A DNA stretch of 47,251 bases from CAZEAN01 sp964510225 (GTDB taxonomy: Bacteria > Planctomycetota > Planctomycetia > Isosphaerales > Isosphaeraceae): positions 1-47,251 of the forward strand of contig CAZEAN010000042.1 of NCBI GenBank assembly GCA_964510225.1, written 5' to 3'. Both the position numbers and the translations under genes were made by a program. The notes under the pieces are model-generated. The model worked only from the letters and a program-made list of their open reading frames with translations, was not told the origin of the DNA and did not search any database. Shown here piece by piece: positions 17,411-26,072 of the stretch. Position 1 is the stretch's first letter. The number at the start of each line of letters is the position of its first letter.

Positions 17411-19405
17411 TCAAAGCTTGTTCGTGAAATCCTGACGGACGGTGACTTGTCGCATCCTGGTACCGTCAGGTGATGCCAACCTGATGGTGATCTCGATCCC
17501 GTGCAACGGTTGAGGATACGGTGGCGGGTACGATGGGTGTACTGGTCGCTTTGAGAACCCTGACGAGGTGTCAGCAAGTGGTCCAGCCTGGAAGGGATTG
17601 ACGGGCTGTAACGGCGCGAATGCGTAGTCCGTCGACCAACTATCCCAGACGCGCTGCAACCGCACGATGCTGGAATTATTATCTCCGAGTTCCCAGAGCT
17701 GTCCGAATGCCTGTTGAGCTTGGTAATCGAACCGGTTGTCGGTCGTCCTTGGTGGGATGGTCCCATCGTGTCCGAAGGTCAATTCCTCATCAGGGGCTAA
17801 CGCTCGGATCGCCCCTGCCGGATTTCGATATCCAAGGTCAAAGTAACGCGGGGTGACGTTGATATTATCGAATGACGAATAATAAGAGGCCCTAGTGTCA
17901 AGTACTTTGATATCAAAGCTCCGGACATTAGTTGCGATCAAATCGTCTTGCCAGGAAGCACCCGGAGGTGGCACCAAAGTATTGTTGACGTTCCCGGTGT
18001 TGTTGCTCCATGTTCTCGGTAGTGGTGGGAACGTCAACCACTCTTCATTACTTCCGGCTTGGGCTGGACCGATCCCCCCGTTGACCACGCGATCACGCGA
18101 GATCCCGTAGGCTTGCTGTCCCCGTGGGATGTTCTGCATCTGCACATTCAATCGTTTGGTCGGAGCCGTCCAAACGGGGTTCCTCGTCTCGGCCCAAGTG
18201 GGGTAGCCCCACCAGTTCCAGAATTCACCAGGGGGGAGAGTCCATTCCGAGGATGGAGAAAGGAGGTTGTCACCAATCTCCAAGGGTGAGTGGTTCAGGA
18301 GCAGGTTCGAGGTCGTTGAATTGTCGTCTCGATTGACGTACTGAACGATGGGTCCGCTGTGGATTGAACTAGGATTGAACCAGGGATTCGGTGTATCGAA
18401 CTTGCCGGGGAAGACGAATGGAAAGGAGAGTCGATCGAGACTAAATTCTCCCGCTCCAAGGACCCCAGCGCGAAGCGGATGGGTAGGGTCGTTGAGGATC
18501 GGTGCACCAAAACTATCGACCGCGGTAAAAATCCCGGGGTAGAGCGTCGGGGTGTAGTCTGGGACGCCGTTGTTGTCGACGTCGTCGAAGACCTCATCGA
18601 ACCCCGCACTACCGTTGCTGTTGACGAAGTAATCATTGACGAACCGTGGCTTGAAGGAGCGATTGTGGCGGTTCGTCAGATCAGAGAGCGTATTGGGAAT
18701 CGGAGCGAGTCGGTTCGGATCGACTGGGGGTCGAACTGAGACATCATTGGCACCCTGCCAACTTACGTCAACAACACCATCATCGTTGAGGTCAAAACCA
18801 TCAAACGGCCTAAAACGGTACCAGCCAGTGTTCAGTCCCGTAAGCGGATTCTGGGCTGAGGGATTTATATCCACCGCCAACGTATCACGACGCTCGGGGA
18901 CCACCAAGAGAACACGGCGGTACAAGTTGGAGTTCCGTTGGAAATAGATGATCTCAGCGACGTCACTCGTGATCGTGACCGGTTCAAACCGTGGTAAGCC
19001 CGAAGGGTTGAACCCTCGTGGGAGCATGATCCGCCCGGTGAATGGTTGCCCGATCGGCGCTCTTGATGTAAAGGCAAGGGTGTCGTCCGAGTCTTCGCCT
19101 TGGTTGTCAGAGAGAGCATTTTCGGCATATTCGAAGTATCCCAGTCCGTCTGCAGGATCAAGCGGCGGGGTGAATCGAGCCGTCGCGCCATCGAGGTCCT
19201 GGCGGAGCGTGGTCTCTAATCGACGCGCAATGGTCGCAAGGTCTTGATCGGTCCGAGCGGTTGTGATGGTCTGAGTCGCCACACTGAAGATCGAGACGAT
19301 CACCGCCATGATGATCAGCATCAGCGCCAAGGTGACAAGAAGCTCGACGAGCGTGAGCCCCCGACGCTGTCGAGAATGAGGTACTGTGCAGCTCAGACTA
19401 CGCAT
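17411..19405 (-). CDS. GspJ/PilW-like pseudopilin, enlarged (664 residues)
   Basis: The prepilin leader ends RRG/LTLVELLVTLALMLIIMAV with Gly16 and Glu at mature position 5. The helix continues into TTARTDQDLATIARRLETTLRQDL, the pattern of GspJ/PilW. GspJ normally has about 200 residues; here the globular part is over 600. Aspartate-rich loops (DLNDDGVVD near residue 205, DDVDNNGVPD near 273) are likely calcium sites. The C-terminus HGIEITIRLASPDGTRMRQVTV is like the last strands of GspJ. The start at 19405 follows GAGGAAAGGG; a TTG nine codons upstream is less likely. It lies 162 bp before the giant K-like gene and 171 bp after the I-like gene. By position and sequence it would be a minor subunit near the pseudopilus tip. 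Confidence 0.85.
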   Translation of the reverse strand: MRSLSCTVPHSRQRRGLTLVELLVTLALMLIIMAVIVSIFSVATQTITTARTDQDLATIARRLETTLRQDLDGATARFTPPLDPADGLGYFEYAENALSDNQGEDSDDTLAFTSRAPIGQPFTGRIMLPRGFNPSGLPRFEPVTITSDVAEIIYFQRNSNLYRRVLLVVPERRDTLAVDINPSAQNPLTGLNTGWYRFRPFDGFDLNDDGVVDVSWQGANDVSVRPPVDPNRLAPIPNTLSDLTNRHNRSFKPRFVNDYFVNSNGSAGFDEVFDDVDNNGVPDYTPTLYPGIFTAVDSFGAPILNDPTHPLRAGVLGAGEFSLDRLSFPFVFPGKFDTPNPWFNPSSIHSGPIVQYVNRDDNSTTSNLLLNHSPLEIGDNLLSPSSEWTLPPGEFWNWWGYPTWAETRNPVWTAPTKRLNVQMQNIPRGQQAYGISRDRVVNGGIGPAQAGSNEEWLTFPPLPRTWSNNTGNVNNTLVPPPGASWQDDLIATNVRSFDIKVLDTRASYYSSFDNINVTPRYFDLGYRNPAGAIRALAPDEELTFGHDGTIPPRTTDNRFDYQAQQAFGQLWELGDNNSSIVRLQRVWDSWSTDYAFAPLQPVNPFQAGPLADTSSGFSKRPVHPSYPPPYPQPLHGIEITIRLASPDGTRMRQVTVRQDFTNKL

Positions 19406-19501
19406 CTTCAAGACCCTTTCCTCAAGACTCAAGTGATCGGTCGAAGGCGCAAACGGCTCGTCGTCGATTCGTTGTCAACTGTAGCGAGTTCTGCCGAAGC
19501 G

Positions 19502-19515
19502 GTGATCTGTATCAC
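19502..19515. promoter_or_regulatory. CRP/FNR-like palindrome between the I-like and J-like genes
   Basis: GTGAT-CTGT-ATCAC is a perfect 5-bp palindrome with a 4-base centre; on the minus strand it reads TGTGATACAGATCACC, close to the TGTGA-N6-TCACA consensus of CRP-type regulators. No regulator is in the window and chance occurrence is possible. Confidence 0.2.
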
Positions 19516-19576
19516 AAGATGGTCGATTTGATCGCGGTTGTATGGTGGAGGGTGTGATCTCCCCCCACACAAGACT

Positions 19577-21067
19577 CTAGCGACTGGAGAGTTGGGTGGA
19601 GATCACATTGACGACATACTTGCTCACATAGGCGGCCTCGGGGATCGGTGAGGTGGTTCGGCCGCCTGATGCGGGCAAGAGTCTCGTTCGAGACAGTACC
19701 GGCGATTCAAGTCGAACAATCGACTGTCGGTGTCCTGCGATTTCGATGTCAGGCTCAGGATGCGTAAAATCTTGAATCCGATACCAGTGGATCCGTTGTG
19801 CCGGCGCATTAGCGACGTTCGGACCATACCGAGACGGGAGGAGTCCGGGGTTCCGTTCGTAAGTAACGTCAGCAATGAAGCCGCCACGGACCAAATCGGG
19901 ATCGGGCAGCGCCGAACTCCAGCGGAGGAGCACACTCCGGCTCGTCGAGGCACCATAGCCTCCCAGAGAAGGATCGGTGGGGTCGACAAAATCGAGTGAC
20001 GCAGAACGTGCCGTGTAACCCCAAATGGCTTCGACCACTTGACCGTCGTTCGGTATTAAGACGCTCGCGTCGTCTCCAAGGAATGGAGCCTGGAGTGGAA
20101 AGAGACTGAAGGGCCGACTATCGAAGATCACGATGTCTGCGTCGTAGAGTGAGTGGTCCCCCGCGGAGGTCTGGCTCGCGGTGACCATCCACGAGAATTT
20201 CCAGTCGTTTTGTCGTGCGTAGGCGCCGGGATCAGGGTCAAAGTCGGCGGGAACGAGCGGGCTCCCGTTTTCACCCCCAGCTTCATCATCCTGAAGTACA
20301 GGATCGTCTGGGCTCGCCAACATACTGCCGATGGTGTCTGCTGTTGAGAGTACAATTGGCGCATTGTTACCGTACGTCTGCTTAATCGCGTCCGTTACTG
20401 ATGGAGTTAAATAGGTATGAGACCAGGGGATCGAGGGCACGTAAGGAGCGAAATTGGTGATCCGCTGCAGACCATGGGCGGGTGGTAGTTCACCGTCAGC
20501 GCCGCTACGGATCAGACCGATCCCGGACCCAAACCGGCCTTCAGAACCGAGCCCGTTTGATCGAAGGGTTGCGGGAGTGATCAGATCACCCGTCCCTTCA
20601 GAATCCGCGTGTACCAACGCGAAGAAGAGCGGGTCGTAAACGACGGGGAGGCCTCGTTGGTGTCGGTTGACGGCTATTCCATTGGTGAAGTCAGGAGTAT
20701 TCCCTGAGGTGTCAGGATCGTGCGTAAAGGGGCTCACCCAGGAAGGAAATTGAAAAATGACGGCACCGTTGGGACCAGTGACGGCAGTATTGCGGATGGC
20801 CGCCCAGTCGGTGTACCAAAGAGCGTTCGGATGAACGAACTTGTCTTGATTCAAGAGATCGAACGAATTGACATCATCGATCGCTGATCCAGCGAGGATC
20901 GTTGAGCGTGAGGCGCGTTTGGCGTCGCGGATCCGCATCAAGCCGATTGGAAACAGTGTGGCGACCGAGACCATCCCGACGCCGAGAATCATGATCGAGA
21001 TCAAGATCTCGGTCAGGGTAATCCCTAATCGACGTCGCGCCATCAGTTGTTGGTTGAAGAGGAACAT
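19577..21067 (-). CDS. GspI/PilV-like pseudopilin, enlarged (496 residues)
   Basis: The leader ends RRRLG/ITLTEILISIMILGVGMVSVATLFPIGL with Gly15 and Glu at mature position 5. The ILGVG centre and the position right after the H-like gene match GspI/PilV. GspI usually has about 120 residues, so the roughly 400-residue C-terminal part is new. It includes WSSALPDPDLVRGGFIADV and a region QRIHWYRIQDF. Unlike most of its neighbours I see no DxDxDG loop. The ATG at 21067 has AAGG about ten bases upstream; an internal ATG at residue 9 would still leave a leader. The gene starts 11 bases after the H-like stop, so the two are one transcript. Confidence 0.84.
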   Translation of the reverse strand: MFLFNQQLMARRRLGITLTEILISIMILGVGMVSVATLFPIGLMRIRDAKRASRSTILAGSAIDDVNSFDLLNQDKFVHPNALWYTDWAAIRNTAVTGPNGAVIFQFPSWVSPFTHDPDTSGNTPDFTNGIAVNRHQRGLPVVYDPLFFALVHADSEGTGDLITPATLRSNGLGSEGRFGSGIGLIRSGADGELPPAHGLQRITNFAPYVPSIPWSHTYLTPSVTDAIKQTYGNNAPIVLSTADTIGSMLASPDDPVLQDDEAGGENGSPLVPADFDPDPGAYARQNDWKFSWMVTASQTSAGDHSLYDADIVIFDSRPFSLFPLQAPFLGDDASVLIPNDGQVVEAIWGYTARSASLDFVDPTDPSLGGYGASTSRSVLLRWSSALPDPDLVRGGFIADVTYERNPGLLPSRYGPNVANAPAQRIHWYRIQDFTHPEPDIEIAGHRQSIVRLESPVLSRTRLLPASGGRTTSPIPEAAYVSKYVVNVISTQLSSR

Positions 21068-21078
21068 AGTGCCGTACC

Positions 21079-22614
21079 TTATTCTCCAGTTTCTTGATGA
21101 CGGACTGCTTCCAGATAGGGAAGGTTGACTGGCTGCACCGTCCCGTAGTTCTCGTACCCAGAACCAGATGGAAACGTAATCGCTTGCCGGCCGAACAAGG
21201 GGATCTCACTGACTGAGACCTTTGCTGAGTTCGGAGAGATCGTGACAAGGCGGTAGTCGCCTTCCAAGACAGTAAGACCACTGTTGTCCATGACGTCATC
21301 GGTGTCACGTCGAGGAAAGGGTAATCTCGGATACAGGCTTGGGTCTGGAAGCGGTGCGACGATATCAGCACGATCAGCGATCCAGAGATGGAAATAGGGA
21401 AAGGTCTCCGACATCGCCTGGTTGAAGCCGTAGGGTGTCGAGGGGACGACTTGCCCGTTGGGATAGATCAGGAGATCAACAAAACCGGTGACGGGATCGA
21501 GCGGAACTCGCGATCTTTCTGCGTTCGGATTTGCTAAGTTATTGAACACCGCTGTGGTGAGATCGATCGCGGCGCCTGCAGGGAGCTCGATGACCCGTGC
21601 CCCTTGTGCGACATAAGGGCGTCGGGTAATCGAGTAGGTCGATGCAACTGGTCCTCGGAGTGCTTCTTCCTCATATTCAGACCGAAAGGGATCTTTGGAG
21701 TAGACAATCCCACCACTGTTGTTAGGACCATTGGTGTCGACTAACACCATCTCCAAGGGATCGTCAACAAGTCCATTCCCATCGTTGTCGAGCCCGTCAA
21801 AACCAGGGTCGATGATACCATCGCCGTTGTTGTCGATCCCATCGAACCCCTCGTCGATGTAGCCATCCTGATCGTTATCGACACCGTCCATCAAAATGAG
21901 GAACTCGAAGTTGTTTACTCGTCCGGGGATTGACCGGAAGTATGAAGGTGGGTTGTTCGCTAGGTTGTCGAGATTGGTGTACCGTTCTGGATTCATTACA
22001 CTACCGTTACTGTCGATGAACGCCGTCATCGGACCAGCGATCCGGTAAGACACGCTTGAGCTGGCAAACCGTAGCGTTTCACCCTGACGGATGTTGTAGT
22101 ACCAGGAAGTCGGAGTCTCGGGGATCTCTGCTGGCGTACCGTTATTAAGGACGATGGTTTGTACCTTTTGCTCACGGACTTCAATCCGCTGAATGTTCCC
22201 GATAGGCGTGTTCGGAAGAAATGCATCGGGCACACCCGTAAAAGTAAACACATCGTTTAAGGCCGTAACCCGCCCGGTGGAGTAATTAGGGAGTGGTTCA
22301 AGGGCGATGATCCGCGTGGCAGCAACAACGAAACTATTGAGATCACTCGGATTGTCTGGATCGCCAGGACCAGTGAGGTCGGGATCGGGAATGAGGCGGA
22401 GTCCGTGTGGTTGCGAATCACTGATCGCACGGTCACGCGTCAGCGTAACTGCCGCTTGGACGATATTGGCAGCCTCGCTAACCTCACGTTCGCCAAGCGC
22501 GACGAGTGCGGTTGGAATGACAGCAGCGCTAACCAAGAGGATGATCGCCATCACTACTAGGAGTTCGGTCAGTGTCAGTCCCCGTCGACGGGGACGAGCG
22601 ATGTATTGCATCAT
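21079..22614 (-). CDS. GspH/FimT-like pseudopilin, enlarged (511 residues)
   Basis: The leader ends RRRG/LTLTELLVVMAIILLVSAAVIP with Gly12 and Glu at mature position 5. The next segment, EAANIVQAAVTLTRDRAISD, is the typical GspH/FimT helix followed by the GLRLI strand. GspH normally has 170-190 residues. The extra middle part carries three tandem calcium-type loops (residues about 243-286). The start overlaps the stop of the preceding gene in an ATGA arrangement (22611-22614), showing translational coupling; ATG codons at 22614 and 22611 are both possible. Ends 11 bases before the I-like gene. A minor pseudopilin role follows from family and order; what the large insert binds is unknown. Confidence 0.86.
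   Translation of the reverse strand: MMQYIARPRRRGLTLTELLVVMAIILLVSAAVIPTALVALGEREVSEAANIVQAAVTLTRDRAISDSQPHGLRLIPDPDLTGPGDPDNPSDLNSFVVAATRIIALEPLPNYSTGRVTALNDVFTFTGVPDAFLPNTPIGNIQRIEVREQKVQTIVLNNGTPAEIPETPTSWYYNIRQGETLRFASSSVSYRIAGPMTAFIDSNGSVMNPERYTNLDNLANNPPSYFRSIPGRVNNFEFLILMDGVDNDQDGYIDEGFDGIDNNGDGIIDPGFDGLDNDGNGLVDDPLEMVLVDTNGPNNSGGIVYSKDPFRSEYEEEALRGPVASTYSITRRPYVAQGARVIELPAGAAIDLTTAVFNNLANPNAERSRVPLDPVTGFVDLLIYPNGQVVPSTPYGFNQAMSETFPYFHLWIADRADIVAPLPDPSLYPRLPFPRRDTDDVMDNSGLTVLEGDYRLVTISPNSAKVSVSEIPLFGRQAITFPSGSGYENYGTVQPVNLPYLEAVRHQETGE
21761..21889 (-). repeat. Three tandem 45-base units coding for Asp/Gly-rich loops
   Basis: Inside the H-like gene the protein reads DNDQDGYIDEGFDGI, DNNGDGIIDPGFDGL and DNDGNGLVDD, a 15-residue unit with Asp/Asn at positions 1, 3, 5 and 9, as in EF-hand-like, dockerin or thrombospondin-3 type calcium loops. 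The unit is repeated at a 45-base period with clear DNA similarity, so it probably grew by duplication. Confidence 0.85.
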
Positions 22615-24419
22615 CGGATCCCCGATACCTTGCTGATGACGTGGTTGGACAAGTCGTCAACTCCCCAGACATTCTGTATAGCATTGTTGATGAACGCGCT
22701 GTCGCCAAGCCCTTGATGAAGTTGGACCGCACGACCTGTTCCGGCGGCTTCAAGTCGGAATCCACTTGCACTACCACCATTCCGCGGCAGATTTCGTGGT
22801 GACCTCAACGATTGTGGAATTGTTGTCCCGCTCCAGGTGCCAGGATCGAGACGCCCTGCTTGGTTCTCGATAAGGATCAACTCGGCTGCACGGATCCGAA
22901 CTGCAGCACCATCTCCTGGGTTGTACGCGGAGTATTCCCAACTCACGAGTGGGGCAGGTGGAGCAATCTCTTGAGTGAAACTTTCGGGATCATCGGGATC
23001 GCCGACCAGATCGTAGGTGAGTCCATAGTTGCCGACACCGTACTTCTCATCCGGGCCTGCCGAGACAATCAGGAATTTGGAGAAATAAGCCCGCCTCTTG
23101 TAGAAATCAGTTCGATCCCAAAGTAGCCCAGTGGGGGGGGCGGTTGGATCAAACTGTACCGCATCCGCCGAAGGGTCGATGAGACTGAAGAAGTGTTGCT
23201 GAAAGAGGTTCGCGCGAATACTAATCTGAGATGCGTCGTCGCTGTTATTGCTCTGAATTTGTTGGATTGGTCGGCCCCACCAGGCAGGATCCATCAAGAG
23301 TTGGTTGGGGTCAATCGGGTTTTGCTCCCGAGGATCCTGCACACCGTTGTAAAGGGCCCCCCCTTTCTGAAGCGTCCGTGCAGAGGCATAGTCGGAGACG
23401 TAGTAGACAGGCCAGCGGTGGAACTGAAGTGGGTTTCCCCAAGCGTCTACAAACTCGAGAAGGCCGTCTCCATCGGTGTCGGCGACTTCGTTCTCGTTAA
23501 AGTCGTCGGCGTTGAATGATGTACCCAGTGGTCCGGCACTCTCGATGAGAACTGCATAGAGCATTTCCGATCGCGCTGTGATGTGTGTGTGTCGCGAGAG
23601 TCGCAACGCGATCGTTTGATCTCGGGGCAATTGAGTTATTGGGTCGATTGCGTTATCGAAGAGTCCTTCTTGAAGCTCATCAACCAGCCCATCAGCGTCA
23701 TCATCTACTCCGTTTGTTCCGAGTTGATGGTAACCGAGCTGCCGGTTGATCCCCGCAATTGCTTGATAAGAGGCCCCAAAGATGCCGGTACCGGCGGGGC
23801 TCCGAAAGTTAGAGATCCCGGTTGCTGTCGTGGTTCCCTCAACCGTCACAATGCTAGGAGGCGCGACCCCAACACCGAGCGGGAGTGTGTACCTGAAATA
23901 CTGCCAGCTCGCTGTCGGATAGCTCAGACCGGTGACGGGATCAAGTCTAATCTCATTGGAACGCGGAAATGTGGCGTAGGGTAGTGCACCAAAATTGAGA
24001 GGGTATTGGATACTGGCATTGCCCGCTCCCCCAATGACTTCATTAGGATCAATCTGAAGGAAAAAGACGTCGGGTAGTTCGCTCCGGATATAGTCAGCAC
24101 GAGCGATGACCTGGGCGCGCTCCGGGGAGTCCAAGAGGAACGAGTTCCCCGCGTCATCGTTTACGACAGACCATGACAGGAAGCGATGCCCTCCGGAAAT
24201 CGGTGGACTCTGAGATTCGAGTGCCTCTAATCGGTCCGAGACTGCGAGGTCGAGTTTCTGGATCAGCGATTGAGTCCCACGCTCACGTGCACGCGAGAGT
24301 CCCTCGAAGGCAACGACGAGCAGGAAGGAGGAGATCAACCCAATGATCAAGACCACCATCGCGAGCTCAATCAGTGTGAATCCACTCGTTGTAGAGGATC
24401 GGGTTCGTTGCGGTCTCAT
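22611..24419 (-). CDS. Second GspG-like pseudopilin, enlarged (602 residues)
   Basis: The leader ends TTSG/FTLIELAMVVLIIGLISSFLLV with Gly13 and Glu at mature position 5, followed by SLIQKLDLAVSDRLEALES. At about residues 325-331 it has DAWGNPL followed by QFH, which resembles the DPWGNPYQ motif of the major pseudopilin GspG. Two aspartate loops (DDDADGLVDE near 236, DTDGDGLLEF near 311) may bind calcium; in GspG a calcium site lies near the same motif. The start at 24419 has GGGAGG close upstream; an ATG at 24470 lacks a site. It has no counterpart between G and H in the classical operon. It could be the true major subunit, or an extra minor one. Confidence 0.82.
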   Translation of the reverse strand: MRPQRTRSSTTSGFTLIELAMVVLIIGLISSFLLVVAFEGLSRARERGTQSLIQKLDLAVSDRLEALESQSPPISGGHRFLSWSVVNDDAGNSFLLDSPERAQVIARADYIRSELPDVFFLQIDPNEVIGGAGNASIQYPLNFGALPYATFPRSNEIRLDPVTGLSYPTASWQYFRYTLPLGVGVAPPSIVTVEGTTTATGISNFRSPAGTGIFGASYQAIAGINRQLGYHQLGTNGVDDDADGLVDELQEGLFDNAIDPITQLPRDQTIALRLSRHTHITARSEMLYAVLIESAGPLGTSFNADDFNENEVADTDGDGLLEFVDAWGNPLQFHRWPVYYVSDYASARTLQKGGALYNGVQDPREQNPIDPNQLLMDPAWWGRPIQQIQSNNSDDASQISIRANLFQQHFFSLIDPSADAVQFDPTAPPTGLLWDRTDFYKRRAYFSKFLIVSAGPDEKYGVGNYGLTYDLVGDPDDPESFTQEIAPPAPLVSWEYSAYNPGDGAAVRIRAAELILIENQAGRLDPGTWSGTTIPQSLRSPRNLPRNGGSASGFRLEAAGTGRAVQLHQGLGDSAFINNAIQNVWGVDDLSNHVISKVSGIR

Positions 24420-24554
24420 AGCCTCCCTCGACTCCAGAAAATGGGGGAAGGATATCCCCCCTTTCGTCATGGTGAATCGTCGGATCGCGTTACGCTTGCA
24501 CGATGTCTTGAGCAGCGAAAGATGGTTGTCGTCGTGGTGCCAGCACCGTTCGCG

Positions 24555-25697
24555 TTACTGGATGGTGCCTTGTGTAAAGTTCGTGATGTTGTCGAGCTCA
24601 CGATCTCGTGGATCAGACGGCTGACCAGGGAGAGAATCGAGGTCACTTCGACTGGAGAACTGACCTCCGGTCCCGTACAAGCGATCGCGCCCTGGGGAAA
24701 ACAACTGGAAGCTTGTCTTGTTCACAAAGCTCGCCGCGGGTGCATTCGAGGGGTTACTTCCATCGAAAGGAACCGAGGTGGTGTAGGGATTAGGCAGCGG
24801 CGAAGGAGTGACTCGAAACGACGGACCCGTTCCCGATGGTGCCTTCACTGGGAAGGAGACACCGAATTGCATGAAGACCGGCAAGGGGCCCTCGTCAAGA
24901 GTGAAGTTGACGTCGTTGGGGTCATATCCGGAGCCATCGTAGGAGCTGAAGTAAGCATAATAGCGGCCTTCAGTACTTTCTCCGAGCGGGTCGATGAAGC
25001 CAGGGATACCATCCAGATCGTCGTCCACCAGTCGGCTGACATCGAACTCGTGAATCGGTGGCGTACGCTCGGGGTCGGCGAATTCAGAAAGGAATGGGTT
25101 GAGGGGATTCGTCCCAAATCCAGAGACCCCGACGATGCCCGAGCCGTCGTGAACTGGAATGCCACCCAGAAAGAAGACGAGACACTCATGACCTTCAAGG
25201 AGAATTGGCTCCGCTTCAATTGCCCCATTCCCGTTGAAGTCGAAGGTGCTTGAACCCGCGCCTGAGGTTAACTTGACCTTCGGGAACAGTGACTGCATCG
25301 TCCGGATCGATCGTTGTGCCAAGGCCGCGTAGGTGATGTCTGTCTCGGCGAGTGCGCGGGCTTGCCCACCGATGCTTTCGTAGGGGAGTCCGTAGTTCAT
25401 AAAGGCGTTGCCACCGTCGGCGATGCCGAAAAGGTCGGCGGGTGGATTGCTCACGTTATACCCACCGGTCTCGGGCAAGATGATTCGGCTCGGAGGAAAG
25501 TCACCGAACTTTTCCTTGAAGCTAGTGAGCGACTGGGTGAGGGTGTTGATTTCGGCGGCCACCCTGGTTTCTTGTGCAGTCCGGTAGGCCCCCCAGATCA
25601 CAGGGAGGAGTAGGGCCACGAGTATGCCGAGGATGGTGATTACGACCAGCAACTCAATCAAGGTAAAGCCGACCCGCTGGCGTCGAGGGGGGATCAT
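24555..25697 (-). CDS. GspG-like prepilin (380 residues)
   Basis: The leader ends RQRVG/FTLIELLVVITILGILVALLLPVIWG with Gly10 and Glu at mature position 5. The helix runs into RVAAEINTLTQSLTSFKEKFGDFPPS, which matches the GspG pattern in which the helix ends before a G-x-[YF]-P segment. GspG usually has 140-150 residues, so this is more than twice the length. Aspartate loops appear near residue 151 (DFNGNGAIEAE) and 223 (DDDLDGIPGFID). The ATG at 25697 has gaGGAAcag upstream. It stands directly after gspF with a 375-bp gap that probably holds a promoter, so the pseudopilin genes may form their own transcript. Confidence 0.85.
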   Translation of the reverse strand: MIPPRRQRVGFTLIELLVVITILGILVALLLPVIWGAYRTAQETRVAAEINTLTQSLTSFKEKFGDFPPSRIILPETGGYNVSNPPADLFGIADGGNAFMNYGLPYESIGGQARALAETDITYAALAQRSIRTMQSLFPKVKLTSGAGSSTFDFNGNGAIEAEPILLEGHECLVFFLGGIPVHDGSGIVGVSGFGTNPLNPFLSEFADPERTPPIHEFDVSRLVDDDLDGIPGFIDPLGESTEGRYYAYFSSYDGSGYDPNDVNFTLDEGPLPVFMQFGVSFPVKAPSGTGPSFRVTPSPLPNPYTTSVPFDGSNPSNAPAASFVNKTSFQLFSPGRDRLYGTGGQFSSRSDLDSLPGQPSDPRDRELDNITNFTQGTIQ

Positions 25698-26072
25698 TGT
25701 TCGCTGTTCCTCCGGTTGCGGGACCGACCCGGTTTGGTCCGGAATCGTGCCCTACTTGGGTACAAAAGAAATTCTCTGCTGTGACGCAACAGTCATGTGA
25801 AAATAAATTTGGCCAGGAACCTGTGCAATGAGTTGCACACGATGATCAATGGCGCAGAGATTCGTCGAGGCACACGACATGAAGAGAAGGGTCAGGCCGA
25901 TCTGCCGAGAGTAGCTTAGGCGGGCCGGACGAAGGGAAGTGTTGGCGGCCGATAGATTGATCGCAATGTCACACCACCCTGTAGGACTATTAGAGTGTGC
26001 TCCCGGCAGGGAAGGTGCACGGGAGCAGCGCGTTTCGTTGGCGAGCCGCAGTTGCCTGTCTTTAGAGTGATA
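25698..26072. other. 375-bp intergenic region between gspF and the pseudopilin genes
   Basis: No coding region is apparent. The main structure is the palindrome at 25822-25839, listed separately. Nearer the GspG-like start there is a GC-rich stretch (GGACCAAACCGGGTCGGTCC on the minus strand) that could form a short hairpin. I could not find a pair of convincing -35 and -10 boxes. Confidence 0.5.
25822..25839. promoter_or_regulatory. Perfect 18-bp inverted repeat, possible operator
   Basis: TGTGCAA-TGAG-TTGCACA is a 7-bp perfect inverted repeat with a 4-base centre, about 125 bases upstream of the GspG-like start and 230 bases after the gspF stop. There is no T-tract, so a binding site is at least as likely as a terminator. 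Confidence 0.4.
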
